Shown piece after piece: positions 45,058 through 54,273 of a stretch of DNA of 64,000 bases. The notes below the pieces were generated by a model. That model saw only the letters and a program-made list of their open reading frames with translations, did no database searches and was not told the DNA's origin. A program made the translations under genes and the position numbers. The stretch is from Deltaproteobacteria bacterium. Its GTDB lineage: Bacteria > Desulfobacterota > GWC2-55-46. Where the stretch lies: positions 1 through 64,000 of the forward strand of contig JABTVA010000014.1 of the NCBI GenBank assembly GCA_015075075.1. The letters run 5' to 3'. Every line of letters begins with the position of its first letter. Position 1 is the stretch's first letter.

Positions 45058-46242
45058 TTACGCGCTGAGGATGCTGCACGCAATCCCCATCCCCTTTACC
45101 ATCTGCCAGATCTCGCTTATGTAGTTCGGGTTCATGACTATGATGATGTCGGGCGAGTACTCCCGGACGAACTCGGGCGGCTCGATCTCCTGCCCGGTGC
45201 CGGGTATGTACTTCCCCTGCTTGTGCGGGTTGATGTCTATGACGTGGCTTATCTGGCCGGTAACGCCGAGCGCGTTAAGGAAGGAAACGCCCTTGGAGCC
45301 GCCGCCCCACAGGACGGCCTTCTGCCCCTTGACGCGTATGCGTTCGAGCTCGTTTTTCCACGCGAGTATCTTGCCCGTGTACTTTCTCGAAAAGGCGGCC
45401 ACCGCGGTCTTCAATTCGCCCAGGTTGAAGCCGCGCGCGGAAACCCCGGCCTCCTCCGTCCCAAAGGACGGAAAGGCCTCGGCGCAGAGGAACTGGCCCT
45501 CGAACGACTCCTCGATACTGACGGCCTTGAACCCTGCCACGGAAAGGAGCTTGGCAAGCGAGATGGCGCTGAAGTAGGAGCAGTGCTCGTAGATAATGTC
45601 CCAGATGGCGAGCTCCCTGAAGGTGTAGAGCACGTTCGGGACCTCGAGGAAGACCACGGTCTCGCTCCTGCCGCCGACGACCTTCCTCATCTTCTGCAGG
45701 AACTCCCTCGGCGACTCGATGTGTTCGAGCACCTGGCGGCTGCAGATGAGGTCGCCCTTGTAGTCGGAATACTGCTCGGAATACAGGTCCTGGATGAAGA
45801 CGACCCGGTTGTCCCTGCTCTCCAGCCTCTCCTGGACGTAGCTCGCGTCGAAGCCGATGCCCCTATTGCCGCCCAGCTCGCTTAAGAGCACGAGGAAGTC
45901 GCCCTTGCCGCAGCCTATCTCTATTATGTCCTTGCCGTAGAGGTTGAACTTCTCGATGAGCTTTACGGCCAGCGACCTCGCGTAGTCCTGGAAAAAGGGC
46001 GAGAAGTGGAGCGAGTTCTCGTATTCCTGCGTGTATTTCACCGCCTCGGGATCGAAGGCCGTGTTGAAGATGTGCCCGCAGCCGCTGCAGAACCCGAGCT
46101 TTATGTCGCCCCTCCGGGCCTTGAGCGCGCTTTCGCGCGTGTGCCACAGGATGTTGCAGTGGACAGGCATGCCGGCCATCTCCGCGAAGACCGAGACGCA
46201 TTCCGACATGCAGACCGGACATGTCTTTTTGCCGCTTTCCAT
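45058..46242 (-). CDS. NovU/TylCIII-like methyltransferase (divergent paralog 1)
   Basis: A 394-aa three-part protein: N-terminal zinc ribbon (CPVCMSEC and FCSGCGHIFN), a class I SAM fold with IIEIGCGKGDFLVLLSELGG (~110-129) and a C-terminal Rossmann-like domain (AVLWGGGSKGVSFLNALG, then VIDINPHKQGKYIPGTG). This is the architecture of NDP-sugar C-methyltransferases. It is more diverged than the paralog at 47475-48704, so C-, N- or O-methylation of another sugar is possible. It is the third of three tandem copies; the start at 46242 lies 7 bp after the previous stop. Confidence 0.8.
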   Translation of the reverse strand: MESGKKTCPVCMSECVSVFAEMAGMPVHCNILWHTRESALKARRGDIKLGFCSGCGHIFNTAFDPEAVKYTQEYENSLHFSPFFQDYARSLAVKLIEKFNLYGKDIIEIGCGKGDFLVLLSELGGNRGIGFDASYVQERLESRDNRVVFIQDLYSEQYSDYKGDLICSRQVLEHIESPREFLQKMRKVVGGRSETVVFLEVPNVLYTFRELAIWDIIYEHCSYFSAISLAKLLSVAGFKAVSIEESFEGQFLCAEAFPSFGTEEAGVSARGFNLGELKTAVAAFSRKYTGKILAWKNELERIRVKGQKAVLWGGGSKGVSFLNALGVTGQISHVIDINPHKQGKYIPGTGQEIEPPEFVREYSPDIIIVMNPNYISEIWQMVKGMGIACSILSA

Positions 46243-46249
46243 GCGCCGG

Positions 46250-47461
46250 TTACACCGTAAGGACCTCTGCGGAATGGTCGAGCCTCTCAAGCTCCATGAC
46301 GACCTCGCTTTTGTATACGGGGTTCATGAGGATCACGGCATCGGGCTTGTAGCTGGCGGCGAACGCGGGCGAGACTATCTCGTGGCCCGTTCCGGCCATG
46401 AATGTGCCGCATCTATGCGGGTTGACGTCGACCACGTATTTAATCTCGTCGGTTATGCCGAGCGTCGTGAGGAACGCGACACCCTTCGAACCCGAGCCCC
46501 AGAGGACGGTCCTGTACCCGGATTTCCGGAACTCCCTCAACTTGTGGCGCCAGAGCGCCGTTTTCTGGATTACGTTCTCCGAGAAAAAGTCCACGACATT
46601 CCTGAGCTCATCGGGCTCCTCCTCAATGGGGAGGTGAGGGGAGGCCTCTCCTGCGGACGGGACGGCCTCGAGGAAAAGGTACTGGCCGCCGTAGCCCCTG
46701 GTTATGCCGGTCACCTCGAATCCGGACGACCTGAAAAGCCTGCCGAGCGAGCCCGGGCTGAAATACGAGCAGTGCTCGTAATAGACGTCCCAGAAGGCAA
46801 GCTCACGGAGGACCCTCGTCACGTCCGGGACCTGGAAAAATACCCGTGTCTCCTTTTCCCCGAGCGCCCTACGGATTACGGAGATGAACTTCGACGTCTC
46901 CCCGATGTGCTCGAGTGTCATCTTGCAGACCATGAAGTCGGCGGGCTCGTCCGTGTATTTTTCCGAGTAGAAGTCCTTTACGAACGAGACCCCTTGCGCG
47001 CACCCGCCGCGCTCCTCCCTGAACGCGGGGTCGAAGCCCCTCCCGGTATTGCCGCCGAGCTCGCAGATGAGATTGAGGAACTCGCCCTTGCCGCAGCCTA
47101 TCTCAAGGATGTGCTTGCCCCTCAAGCCGTACCTTTCGATAAGGTCCGAGGCCAGGCGGCGCGCGAAATCGTTATAAGTCTCCGAGAACCCCTGGGTCTC
47201 CTCGCACCTTTCAGAGTACTCCTGCAGTTTGTGCTGATAGGAGCTGTTCCATATGAAGCCGCACTTCGCGCAGAACGCGAGCCGTATCTCGCCTCTGGGG
47301 TATCCTGCCGCCGCCTCCCTGGTGGCGAAAAGAAGCACCGAATGCACGGGCGCGCCGCTGAACGAATAGAATTCGAGAGTCTCGGCTGACCCGCAGCCCG
47401 GGCACCCCGCGGGGCCGGGGGCGGGCAGGGCGGGCGCCATATGAGCGTTCAGGCTCTCCAT
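46250..47461 (-). CDS. NovU/TylCIII-like methyltransferase (divergent paralog 2)
   Basis: A 403-aa protein with the same three parts: zinc ribbon (CPGCGSAETLEF and FCAKCGFIWN), SAM motif ILEIGCGKGEFLNLICELGG and C-terminal TVLWGSGSKGVAFLTTLG, VVDVNPHRCGTFMAGTG. It is clearly closer to the gene at 45058-46242 than to the canonical copy upstream. Of two adjacent ATG codons (47464, 47461) the second has the better distance to AAGGAG. A sugar methyltransferase in the polysaccharide pathway is inferred. Confidence 0.8.
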   Translation of the reverse strand: MESLNAHMAPALPAPGPAGCPGCGSAETLEFYSFSGAPVHSVLLFATREAAAGYPRGEIRLAFCAKCGFIWNSSYQHKLQEYSERCEETQGFSETYNDFARRLASDLIERYGLRGKHILEIGCGKGEFLNLICELGGNTGRGFDPAFREERGGCAQGVSFVKDFYSEKYTDEPADFMVCKMTLEHIGETSKFISVIRRALGEKETRVFFQVPDVTRVLRELAFWDVYYEHCSYFSPGSLGRLFRSSGFEVTGITRGYGGQYLFLEAVPSAGEASPHLPIEEEPDELRNVVDFFSENVIQKTALWRHKLREFRKSGYRTVLWGSGSKGVAFLTTLGITDEIKYVVDVNPHRCGTFMAGTGHEIVSPAFAASYKPDAVILMNPVYKSEVVMELERLDHSAEVLTV

Positions 47462-47474
47462 CATTTCTCCTTTT

Positions 47475-48704
47475 TCAGGTTACTTTCCATTCCGGGATAG
47501 GCACTATGAACTTCCCGCCGGCGGCCCTGTACTCCTCCTGCTGGCTTATGATCTCCTGGGCGAAGTTCCACGCGAGGATGAGCACGTAATCGGGCCTCTC
47601 CTCCAAGAGCCTTTCAGGCCTGAAGATGGGGATGCGCCTGCCGGGCATGTAAAGCCCCTGCTTGTGGACGTTCCTGTCCACGACGAAGTCTATGAAGTCC
47701 CTGCCAATGCCCGTATAATTGAGGAGTGTCGCTCCTTTTGCCGCGGCCCCGTAGGCGGCGATGCGGTTTCCGCCGTCCTTTAGTATCTTGAGCATGAGCC
47801 TCAGGCCGTTTTTTATGTTCTCCGCCTTTACGGCGAAATCGTTGTAATAGGAAAAACCGTCCACACCGTCCCTTTTTTCCTCGGCGAGCAGGCCCGTTAT
47901 CGAGGCGTCTGGCTCGTCCCTGAGGCCTATGTAGAGGCGGAGCGACCCGCCGTGTATGGGTATCCGCCTTACGGAATTGAGGAAGAGAGCGCGGCTCCGG
48001 AGGAGTCGGTCTGCGGACGTCGCGGAGAAATAACAGAGGTGCTCGTGGTAGATGGTGTCGAACTCGCTCTTATCGACGAGGTCCCTTACGTAGGGGACCT
48101 CGATTACCGCGGCCCCGTCGTCCTTGAGGAGCGTTCTTATGCCGTCGAGGAAGCTCCCGGAATCAGCGACATGGGCAAGGACGTTATTCGCTATCACGAC
48201 GTCGGCCCTTTTCCCCATGCCCCGGAGCTTCGCTGCGAGCTCTCTATTGAAGAACCCGCAGTGCGTGGGCACTCCCGCCCTCTCAGCCGCCTCCGCCGGC
48301 CCCTCGGCAGGGTCTATGCCGAGGCAAGGTATCCCGTTTTGAACGAAGTTCCTGAGAAGGTAGCCGTCGTTCGAGGCTATCTCCACGACAAGGCTTTCCG
48401 CATTGAGCCGCATAGTCCTGATAAGCTCGATCGCGTTCTCCCTTGAGTGCCCGAGAAGCTCGTCGGAAAAGGAGGAGTAATAGGGGTACCTCCTGCAGAA
48501 GAGCTCCTCGGGCGGCACCGTCTCGAGTATCTGCACGAGCGAGCAGTCGCGGCAGAAGACGGCCTTGAGCGGGTACTCGGGCTCCGGGCGGCCAAGCTCC
48601 TCTTCCCTAAGGAGCGCGTCCGCGAGCGGCGTTCTTCCGAGGTCAAGCACCGTATCGAGCCTTGCCCCGCCGCATGAGCGGCATACTGAGGCCTTTTCGG
48701 TCAT
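47475..48704 (-). CDS. NDP-hexose C-methyltransferase
   Basis: A 409-aa enzyme with N-terminal zinc-binding region (CRSCGGARLDTVLDLGRTPL, then FCRDCSLVQI), SAM domain (VVEIASNDGYLLRNF, ~105-119), the characteristic EVPYVRDLVDKSEFDTIYHEH (catalytic Tyr/His region) split over ~195-215, and a C-terminal domain (IAAYGAAAKGATLLNY). This closely matches C-3 methyltransferases such as TylCIII and NovU, which act on 4-keto-6-deoxy sugars. It follows the RfbF gene by 16 bp, consistent with a branched CDP-sugar product. GGAGG precedes the ATG. Confidence 0.88.
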   Translation of the reverse strand: MTEKASVCRSCGGARLDTVLDLGRTPLADALLREEELGRPEPEYPLKAVFCRDCSLVQILETVPPEELFCRRYPYYSSFSDELLGHSRENAIELIRTMRLNAESLVVEIASNDGYLLRNFVQNGIPCLGIDPAEGPAEAAERAGVPTHCGFFNRELAAKLRGMGKRADVVIANNVLAHVADSGSFLDGIRTLLKDDGAAVIEVPYVRDLVDKSEFDTIYHEHLCYFSATSADRLLRSRALFLNSVRRIPIHGGSLRLYIGLRDEPDASITGLLAEEKRDGVDGFSYYNDFAVKAENIKNGLRLMLKILKDGGNRIAAYGAAAKGATLLNYTGIGRDFIDFVVDRNVHKQGLYMPGRRIPIFRPERLLEERPDYVLILAWNFAQEIISQQEEYRAAGGKFIVPIPEWKVT

Positions 48705-48720
48705 TTTTTCCTCCGGTCGT

Positions 48721-49509
48721 TCACCATTTTTTCCACGGCGCGTTGCCGCCGGTCCACAGCTTCTCGAGATGGAGCTTGTCCCTCAGCGTGTCCATGCACT
48801 GCCAGAAGGATGCATGGGTGTATGCCATGAGCTCGCCGTCTTTCGCGAGGTTCTCAAGGGGCTCCTTCTCGAACTGCGTCTCGTCGCCCTCTATATAGTC
48901 GAAAACGCCGGGCTCCAGCACGAAGAAGGCCCCGTTTATCCATCCCTCGGATGTCTGCGGCTTTTCGGAGAACTCGGTCACCATGTCCCCGTCCATCTCA
49001 AGGTGCCCGAACCTGGCTGGGGGCCTTACGGCGGTCAGGGTCGCGAGCTTGCCGTGCGAGCGGTGGAAGTCAATGAGCGCGTGGAGGTCGATATCGGAAA
49101 CGCCGTCGCCCCAGGTGAGCATGAAAGTCCCGCCGCCGGTCCAGGGGGCGAGCCTCTTTATCCTGCCCCCCGTCATCGTGTTCAGCCCCGTGTCCACGAG
49201 GTCAACCGTCCAGTCGGGCACGTCCCCTCCGGTAATCTCGACCTTGCCGGTGCTGGTCCTTACGGTCATGTTGCTGTTTAGCGCGCAGTAGTCCTTCATC
49301 CATCTCTTGATGTACTCTCCCTTGTAGCCGAGGGCGATCGCGAAGTCCCTGAAGCCGTAAACCGAGTAGTACATCATGATGTGCCAGAGCATGGGGCGGC
49401 CGCCGACCTCGACCATGGGTTTCGGCTTAAGCTCCGTCTCCTCAGCGAGCCTCGAACCCAGCCCGCCGGCAAGTATGGCGACCTTCATGGACGCGTCTTT
49501 TTCCATCAT
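48721..49509 (-). CDS. rfbF: Glucose-1-phosphate cytidylyltransferase
   Basis: A 262-aa nucleotidyltransferase making CDP-glucose, the entry to CDP-linked dideoxy and branched sugars. It shows MKVAILAGGLGSRLAEET, the lysine-rich KPKPMVEVGGRPMLWHIM, WGDGVSDID and GWINGAFFVLEPGVFDYI. The start at 49509 overlaps the radical SAM gene stop (ATGA); MKVAIL at 49488 is an alternative. The CDP-glucose 4,6-dehydratase (rfbG) that usually follows is not in the window. Confidence 0.92.
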   Translation of the reverse strand: MMEKDASMKVAILAGGLGSRLAEETELKPKPMVEVGGRPMLWHIMMYYSVYGFRDFAIALGYKGEYIKRWMKDYCALNSNMTVRTSTGKVEITGGDVPDWTVDLVDTGLNTMTGGRIKRLAPWTGGGTFMLTWGDGVSDIDLHALIDFHRSHGKLATLTAVRPPARFGHLEMDGDMVTEFSEKPQTSEGWINGAFFVLEPGVFDYIEGDETQFEKEPLENLAKDGELMAYTHASFWQCMDTLRDKLHLEKLWTGGNAPWKKW

Positions 49510-50660
49510 GTCTTTTTTGCCTCTGCCACGACCGCCTGGAGGCCCTCCGATACCGCTTCACCGGTATCGACGGGCATCCACTCGGGTGCGAACGTCTTGC
49601 CGTACTGCACGAAGCTCGATTTGAGGTTCCAGTTCGCGCAGGAGCTGTGATAGCAGTTCAGGCAGCCCGACGGCATCCGTTCCTCCGAATTCACAGTGGC
49701 GCGCATCTTGATCATCTCGGCGGAGTTCCAGGCCTCGAGCGGAGAACCGTAATCCTTGAGGCCCAGCAGCTTTTCAGAGGAGGACTGGCAGGGCCGGACA
49801 AAGCAGTCGCTCCCGATGTAGAAGTCCCTCCAGGCGAAGGCGCACGGCTTGTGCGGCATCCCGCCCGCTTCGCCCTCGCCCTGTATCTCGGGGAGCTTGA
49901 GCTTTATGCCCTCTGCCGCCGCGAGTTCAGAGGCTAGCGCGAAGCTGTCCCTTACCGTATCCTGCATGTCGAGAAGGGATTCGCCTGCGAGGCTTGCGTC
50001 GAAGACGGTAAGGTAGACCACCTTCACCTCAGGGACGCCGGTCCTCTTTGCGAGAGCGACCATGCCCGGCAGCTCGCTTATGTTCCTCTTCATCGCGGTG
50101 AACACGAAGTTGACGTACGGGTAGGCCGCTCCGCGCCTCTTCTTCTCTTCCATGAGCGCCGTAACCGAATCGACCTCCCGGAGGAAGTTGCCGCCTTTCC
50201 TTATCGAATCGTTGGTGGCGGCCGTGGAGCCGTCGAGCGAAACCGCCATGAGGTCCACGTGGTGCTCGAATACGAGGTCCCTTATCTTCGGGATGGTGCT
50301 GCCGTTCGTGACGAAGTATTTCCGGTGCCTCTTGAACCCGTTAAGGTATTAGAGTATCCGTGGCAGCTTCGGATGGAGCGTGCCTTCGCCCCAGCCGTGG
50401 AGCGTAACCTCCTCGGTCTTCGAATAGAACGGCTCGAACGCCGTTACGACATCCACCGGCAGGTCGTTCACCCTGAAGTTCACGGCCTCCCGTCCGCACA
50501 TGATGCACTGGAAGTTGCACCTGTTCGTGAGCTCGAATACAAGCCGCCTGGGATAGGATTTGAGTACCGTGGAGCCTTCCCTGAACTCCCTCTGGTTGAG
50601 AATGCTGTTCGCCTGCTGCTCTTCGGTAAGCGGCGTCTCGAAAAGCCTTTCAGTTTTCAT
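49506..50660 (-). CDS. Radical SAM/SPASM-domain protein with an in-frame stop
   Basis: Both halves are in the same frame. Residues 1-103 (from ATG 50660) contain the 4Fe-4S cluster motif CNFQCIMC in FELTNRCNFQCIMCGRE. A single TAA at 50349-50351 follows PRIL. The frame then continues with YLNGFKRHRKYFVTNGSTIP through to the C-terminal SPASM-like cysteines (KPCAFAWRDF, CFVRPCQ, CLNCYHSSC) and the stop at 49506. One base change (for example GAA to TAA) explains it. Radical SAM/SPASM proteins modify peptides or sugars by radical chemistry; the target here is unknown. ATGA overlap with the preceding gene. Confidence 0.78.
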
Positions 50661-51934
50661 GGGTGCCCTCGTTCAGGTGGTTGATATTTCCCTGTTTCCC
50701 CCTCTATTTGTGAAACGCGCCTTGCCCTGGCGTAATAGCCCCGCGTGATGACCCTCCTTGCCGTTCCTGCGAAAGACCGTGTTTTTTCGCTTATCGACAG
50801 GCCAAGCCAGTTCCGGAAGAGGCTGAAGCCCGAGAGCCTCGGGACAGGTATGCCGAATATTCGCATGGCCGCGAGCCTGCCCCATATGGCGCTCCTCTTT
50901 GAGAGGAGGTTTGCCTGCGACCTGGCGAGAAGCGCCGGGTCTATTCTCTTGAGCTTCAGATACCCGGCGTCCATGGCCGAGCTTATTGCCTTTTTCCCGA
51001 GCCCGGTCCTCGCGACCACCATCGAGAGCCCCGGCTCCGTCTCTCCGGCCTCCCTGTACCAGGGGTCGCCGCAGGAGACGTCCGCGAACTCGCCTGTGCC
51101 GTCGGGGCAGAGATAACACCTTAGCGGCCTGTATTTCTGGAGAAAGCCCCAGGCCTCCATGTAGGAGAGCTTCACCTCCTTGCCGTTTTTAAGCGCCGCA
51201 TTCCACATGCCCGGCCACCCCATGCCCCTGTACCTGAGGGCTTTAATCTCACCCGCTGACAGGTTTAATTTCTTAAGCAGCTCGAGAGTGCCGAGCGTGG
51301 ACGGCGTGCCAGCGCAGAATATCGAGAGCGCAAGGCCTGTGTTCGCCTTAAGGGCCGGCCTCTTTTCGCCGGCCTTCCTCAACGCGGCCACGTCGCAGGG
51401 TTTGCCGATAAAGACCGAAGGAGAGGGGGCCGCTTCGATTGAGGCAAGCCCATCGCAGGGCGATGCCGGAGAATATCTCGACCCCGAGCGTTTTATAAGC
51501 TCGTCTCTCGTCCTGCTGAAAACCGTTTTATTCCTCCAGGGCTCGTCCAGGTCCGCCCCGCTGTGAAGCGCGCCGTGCATCCCGAGCCTTTCCACTGAGT
51601 AGAGGGCGAGGGCGGTGGCGGCCCCGCCCGACGACCCGGCAAACCTTATTTCAGGGTCAGCAGCGTGCCCCTCCCAGACTTCCTGGACCGGCCCCCAGCC
51701 CCGGCTGAGCTCCCGGAGCGCATTTTCCGGCCATTCCTTGTGGGACGTATCCAGGCCGGGGCATACCTGGACGCAATCGCCGCATCCGTCGCACCCGCTT
51801 CCGACCGCCGGCCTTATCCCGTCCCGGATTATGTCGACGAGCCGTATATTCCCCTGCCTGCACGCGTATGCGCAGGCGCCGCACCCGAGGCACATGCGCC
51901 ACGAGGCTATCTCATCGACATTTCTGAATTCCAT
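50657..51934 (-). CDS. Coenzyme F420 hydrogenase/dehydrogenase beta-subunit-like iron-sulfur protein
   Basis: A 425-aa protein with two N-terminal 4Fe-4S ferredoxin motifs (CLGCGACAYAC and CDGCGDCVQVCPG, residues ~15-60), then FrhB N- and C-terminal domains (EIRFAGSSGGAATALALYSV, GKPCDVAALRK, LRCYLCPDGTGEFADVSCGD). The family reduces or oxidises F420, but many members in bacterial polysaccharide loci probably use flavin and another electron carrier. Co-location with a pyruvyltransferase and glycosyltransferases is a recurrent arrangement. Cytosolic; no membrane segment. Confidence 0.83.
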   Translation of the reverse strand: MEFRNVDEIASWRMCLGCGACAYACRQGNIRLVDIIRDGIRPAVGSGCDGCGDCVQVCPGLDTSHKEWPENALRELSRGWGPVQEVWEGHAADPEIRFAGSSGGAATALALYSVERLGMHGALHSGADLDEPWRNKTVFSRTRDELIKRSGSRYSPASPCDGLASIEAAPSPSVFIGKPCDVAALRKAGEKRPALKANTGLALSIFCAGTPSTLGTLELLKKLNLSAGEIKALRYRGMGWPGMWNAALKNGKEVKLSYMEAWGFLQKYRPLRCYLCPDGTGEFADVSCGDPWYREAGETEPGLSMVVARTGLGKKAISSAMDAGYLKLKRIDPALLARSQANLLSKRSAIWGRLAAMRIFGIPVPRLSGFSLFRNWLGLSISEKTRSFAGTARRVITRGYYARARRVSQIEGETGKYQPPERGHP

Positions 51935-51958
51935 GAAGGCCAGAGCGCTACTCGGGAG

Positions 51959-52795
51959 TCATTCCCTGGGGAAGTAGGCGAGCCCGAGCATCCTGTAGAG
52001 CTTCCTCTTGAGCTTCGACCTGAGCCCGATGAAGTCGTAGGGGTCGAGCGAGTATTCCTGGAGCCTCTGGGCCGTGCCCTTGAGCCTCTTGACCCATTCC
52101 TCGCGCGTCCTCACGCCGTACTGCTGGGCGGAGAGGGGGAGGAGCCTTCTTAAGTCCCCGTCCGTCTTTATGCCGGAGTGCTCGGCCCTGGGGTCGTCCA
52201 TGTGCTCCTGGTAGAGGAACGGATAGTACCAGCCTATGACGTAGCCCCTTGCCGCGGCCCTCAGGCACCAGGTCGTGAACGTCTCCTTCGGCCTCAAGGT
52301 CCCTACCTCATCGACCACCTTTCTTTTCATGAGATACCCGGAGCCCTCTATCCAGCAGTTCCTGAGTATCATGTGGGCCCCGAAAGCATGTATCTTCTTC
52401 GTGGCCTTGGAGACGTTGAAGTCCTCGGGCAGGAACCTCCAGCAGCCGATTATGCCTGCACCGGGTATGTCCCTGTGCGCCTTCTCAAGCTTCTCGACCC
52501 ACCTTGCGGGCATGAGACAGTCGTCGTCGATCTTCCCCAGCAGGTCCGCGTCCGCATGGTTCCTCCAGAACCAGTTCGTGGGGCCCCTCAGCCTGTCGTT
52601 GGTCTTGTTGTAGATTATCTTCTCTATGGCCGGGTGCCCCTCGAAGCCGCGGAGCACCATGAGGTTCTCCTCCGATGAGGCGTTGTCCCAGACCACCGCC
52701 TTCGCGTTGGGGGGAAGGGTCTCGGCGAGCCTGGATAGCGAAAGCTTCGTATAGGCCGGCCTGTTGTGGGTTATCATCAGCACCCTGATTTTCAT
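51959..52795 (-). CDS. Glycosyltransferase family 2
   Basis: A 278-aa GT-A-fold enzyme: VLMITHNRPAYTKLSLSRLA at the start, VVWDNASSEENL and the metal-binding DDD in GKIDDDCLMPARW (~91-103). It has no membrane segment. The C-terminal half (IEGSGYLMKRKVVDEVG) is conserved in related transferases. It ends 24 bp before the F420-like gene start and begins 1 bp after the flippase stop, within the polysaccharide operon. Confidence 0.82.
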   Translation of the reverse strand: MKIRVLMITHNRPAYTKLSLSRLAETLPPNAKAVVWDNASSEENLMVLRGFEGHPAIEKIIYNKTNDRLRGPTNWFWRNHADADLLGKIDDDCLMPARWVEKLEKAHRDIPGAGIIGCWRFLPEDFNVSKATKKIHAFGAHMILRNCWIEGSGYLMKRKVVDEVGTLRPKETFTTWCLRAAARGYVIGWYYPFLYQEHMDDPRAEHSGIKTDGDLRRLLPLSAQQYGVRTREEWVKRLKGTAQRLQEYSLDPYDFIGLRSKLKRKLYRMLGLAYFPRE

Positions 52796-52796
52796 C

Positions 52797-54254
52797 TCAG
52801 ACCTTTCTCCTCACCATGCGCAGGGCCTCGTTCACCTCAGGCACCTTGAAGACCTTTGCCGCAAAGAGAAGATACGTGGTTATCCCGAGGAGCACGAGGG
52901 CTATGAGCGCGTATTCCATCCCGAGGTGGAGCGAGCTGCCGTTCATGTACCTGAAGCCGAGGAGGAACGCGACCATGACGCCGGAGCAACCGGCAGAGGG
53001 CGCGAGGGCCTTTACGAAAGAGAGCATGTCCACGCCGATAAGGCTGTTCGTGACATACTGGCCGAGCAGAAAAACGGGAATGGATGCGGATATGTACGCC
53101 GTTATAAGCCCCAGAAGCCCCCACCTTATGCCGACCAGGAAGGCAACGACCACGAGGGCCGATGAAAAGACGCCGAGCTTCAGAGTGAGGTCGGGCCTGC
53201 CCTGCGAATTGAAGATTATTCCTCCGGTCGTTCCGATTGACTGTACGGCCCCCACGATGCAGAGGAGTTTCAGGGGAAGTATGGCCGGCTCCCATGTCGC
53301 GCCGTAGACGGAGAGGATGAACTCCTCGGATACCATGAAGAGACCGGTCATCATCGGGAATGTTATGAGCGATATTGACCGCACTACCTTTAGGTAAACG
53401 CTCCTTGTCCGCTCCCTGTCGGCCTGTATGCTCGAGAATACCGGAAATAGCACCTTTCCCATGGACCAGGAGATGAGCTGAAGCGGCTTGAGCATCAGGT
53501 TGTAGGCCACTGAATAGTATCCGAGGGCCTGCGCGCCCAGGTATTTGCCTATTATGAGGTTGTCGAGGTTCCTTGCGAAGAAGTTCAGGATATTGAAGCC
53601 CAGAAGGTTCGAGCTGAACCCGAAGAGGTCGATAAAGCACTTTTTAACGAGCCTCGGCCTGGGCCTCCATTTGACGATGGACCAGACGACGGGTATGAGG
53701 AGCGGCTGCGAAAGAATCTTCCCCAGCACCATGCTCCAGACCCCGTAGCCCGATAGCGCCAGCGCTACTGAGATAATGCCTGAAAGCGCGTGGTTCCCGA
53801 GGTTTACGAAAGAGAGTTTTTTAAACTCCAGCCTCTTCGAGAGGATGGAGGTGTGTATGGACGTAAAAGGGCTGAGGACAAAGCCGAGCGAGGAAACCAG
53901 CAGTATGTCCCGGAGGACCGGCTCCCCGTAGAAAGCGGCTATAAAGGGCGACGCGGCGGCAAGGAGAGCCGCGAGCGCGACTCCCGCCATTATGCTTACG
54001 AAGAACGAGGTGGAGAGGTAGTCGTCGTCTATGTTCTGCCGCTGTATTATCGCGGCGCCCATGCCGAGGTCCTGGAAGAGGATGACCACGCCTATGAAGA
54101 CCGAAGATATGGCGATCACGCCGAAGTCGCCGGGCGTAAGGAGCCTCGCGAGCACTATCGTGACCGAAAACGTTACGACCTGGGAGCAGACGTTCGAGAA
54201 TACCGTCCAGAAGCTCCCGCTTATGATCTTCTGCTTGACCTCGGATCGCTTCAT
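52797..54254 (-). CDS. Lipopolysaccharide/oligosaccharide flippase (MOP, Wzx/WzxC type)
   Basis: A 485-aa inner-membrane protein with twelve to fourteen helices. The N-terminus GSFWTVFSNVCSQVVTFSV and ARLLTPGDFGVIAISSVFIG is typical of WzxC-like flippases, which move lipid-linked repeat units to the periplasm. ATG at 54254 (MKRSEVKQK) is preferred over an in-frame TTG at 54287 that would overlap the upstream gene. Confidence 0.9.
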   Translation of the reverse strand: MKRSEVKQKIISGSFWTVFSNVCSQVVTFSVTIVLARLLTPGDFGVIAISSVFIGVVILFQDLGMGAAIIQRQNIDDDYLSTSFFVSIMAGVALAALLAAASPFIAAFYGEPVLRDILLVSSLGFVLSPFTSIHTSILSKRLEFKKLSFVNLGNHALSGIISVALALSGYGVWSMVLGKILSQPLLIPVVWSIVKWRPRPRLVKKCFIDLFGFSSNLLGFNILNFFARNLDNLIIGKYLGAQALGYYSVAYNLMLKPLQLISWSMGKVLFPVFSSIQADRERTRSVYLKVVRSISLITFPMMTGLFMVSEEFILSVYGATWEPAILPLKLLCIVGAVQSIGTTGGIIFNSQGRPDLTLKLGVFSSALVVVAFLVGIRWGLLGLITAYISASIPVFLLGQYVTNSLIGVDMLSFVKALAPSAGCSGVMVAFLLGFRYMNGSSLHLGMEYALIALVLLGITTYLLFAAKVFKVPEVNEALRMVRRKV

Positions 54255-54273
54255 CACGGGCGCCGGGGCCGGG

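Noticed and set aside
51665..52153. Plus-strand frames antisense to the polysaccharide genes
   Set aside because: They mirror conserved glycosyltransferase and ferredoxin-type genes; no ribosome sites or motifs.
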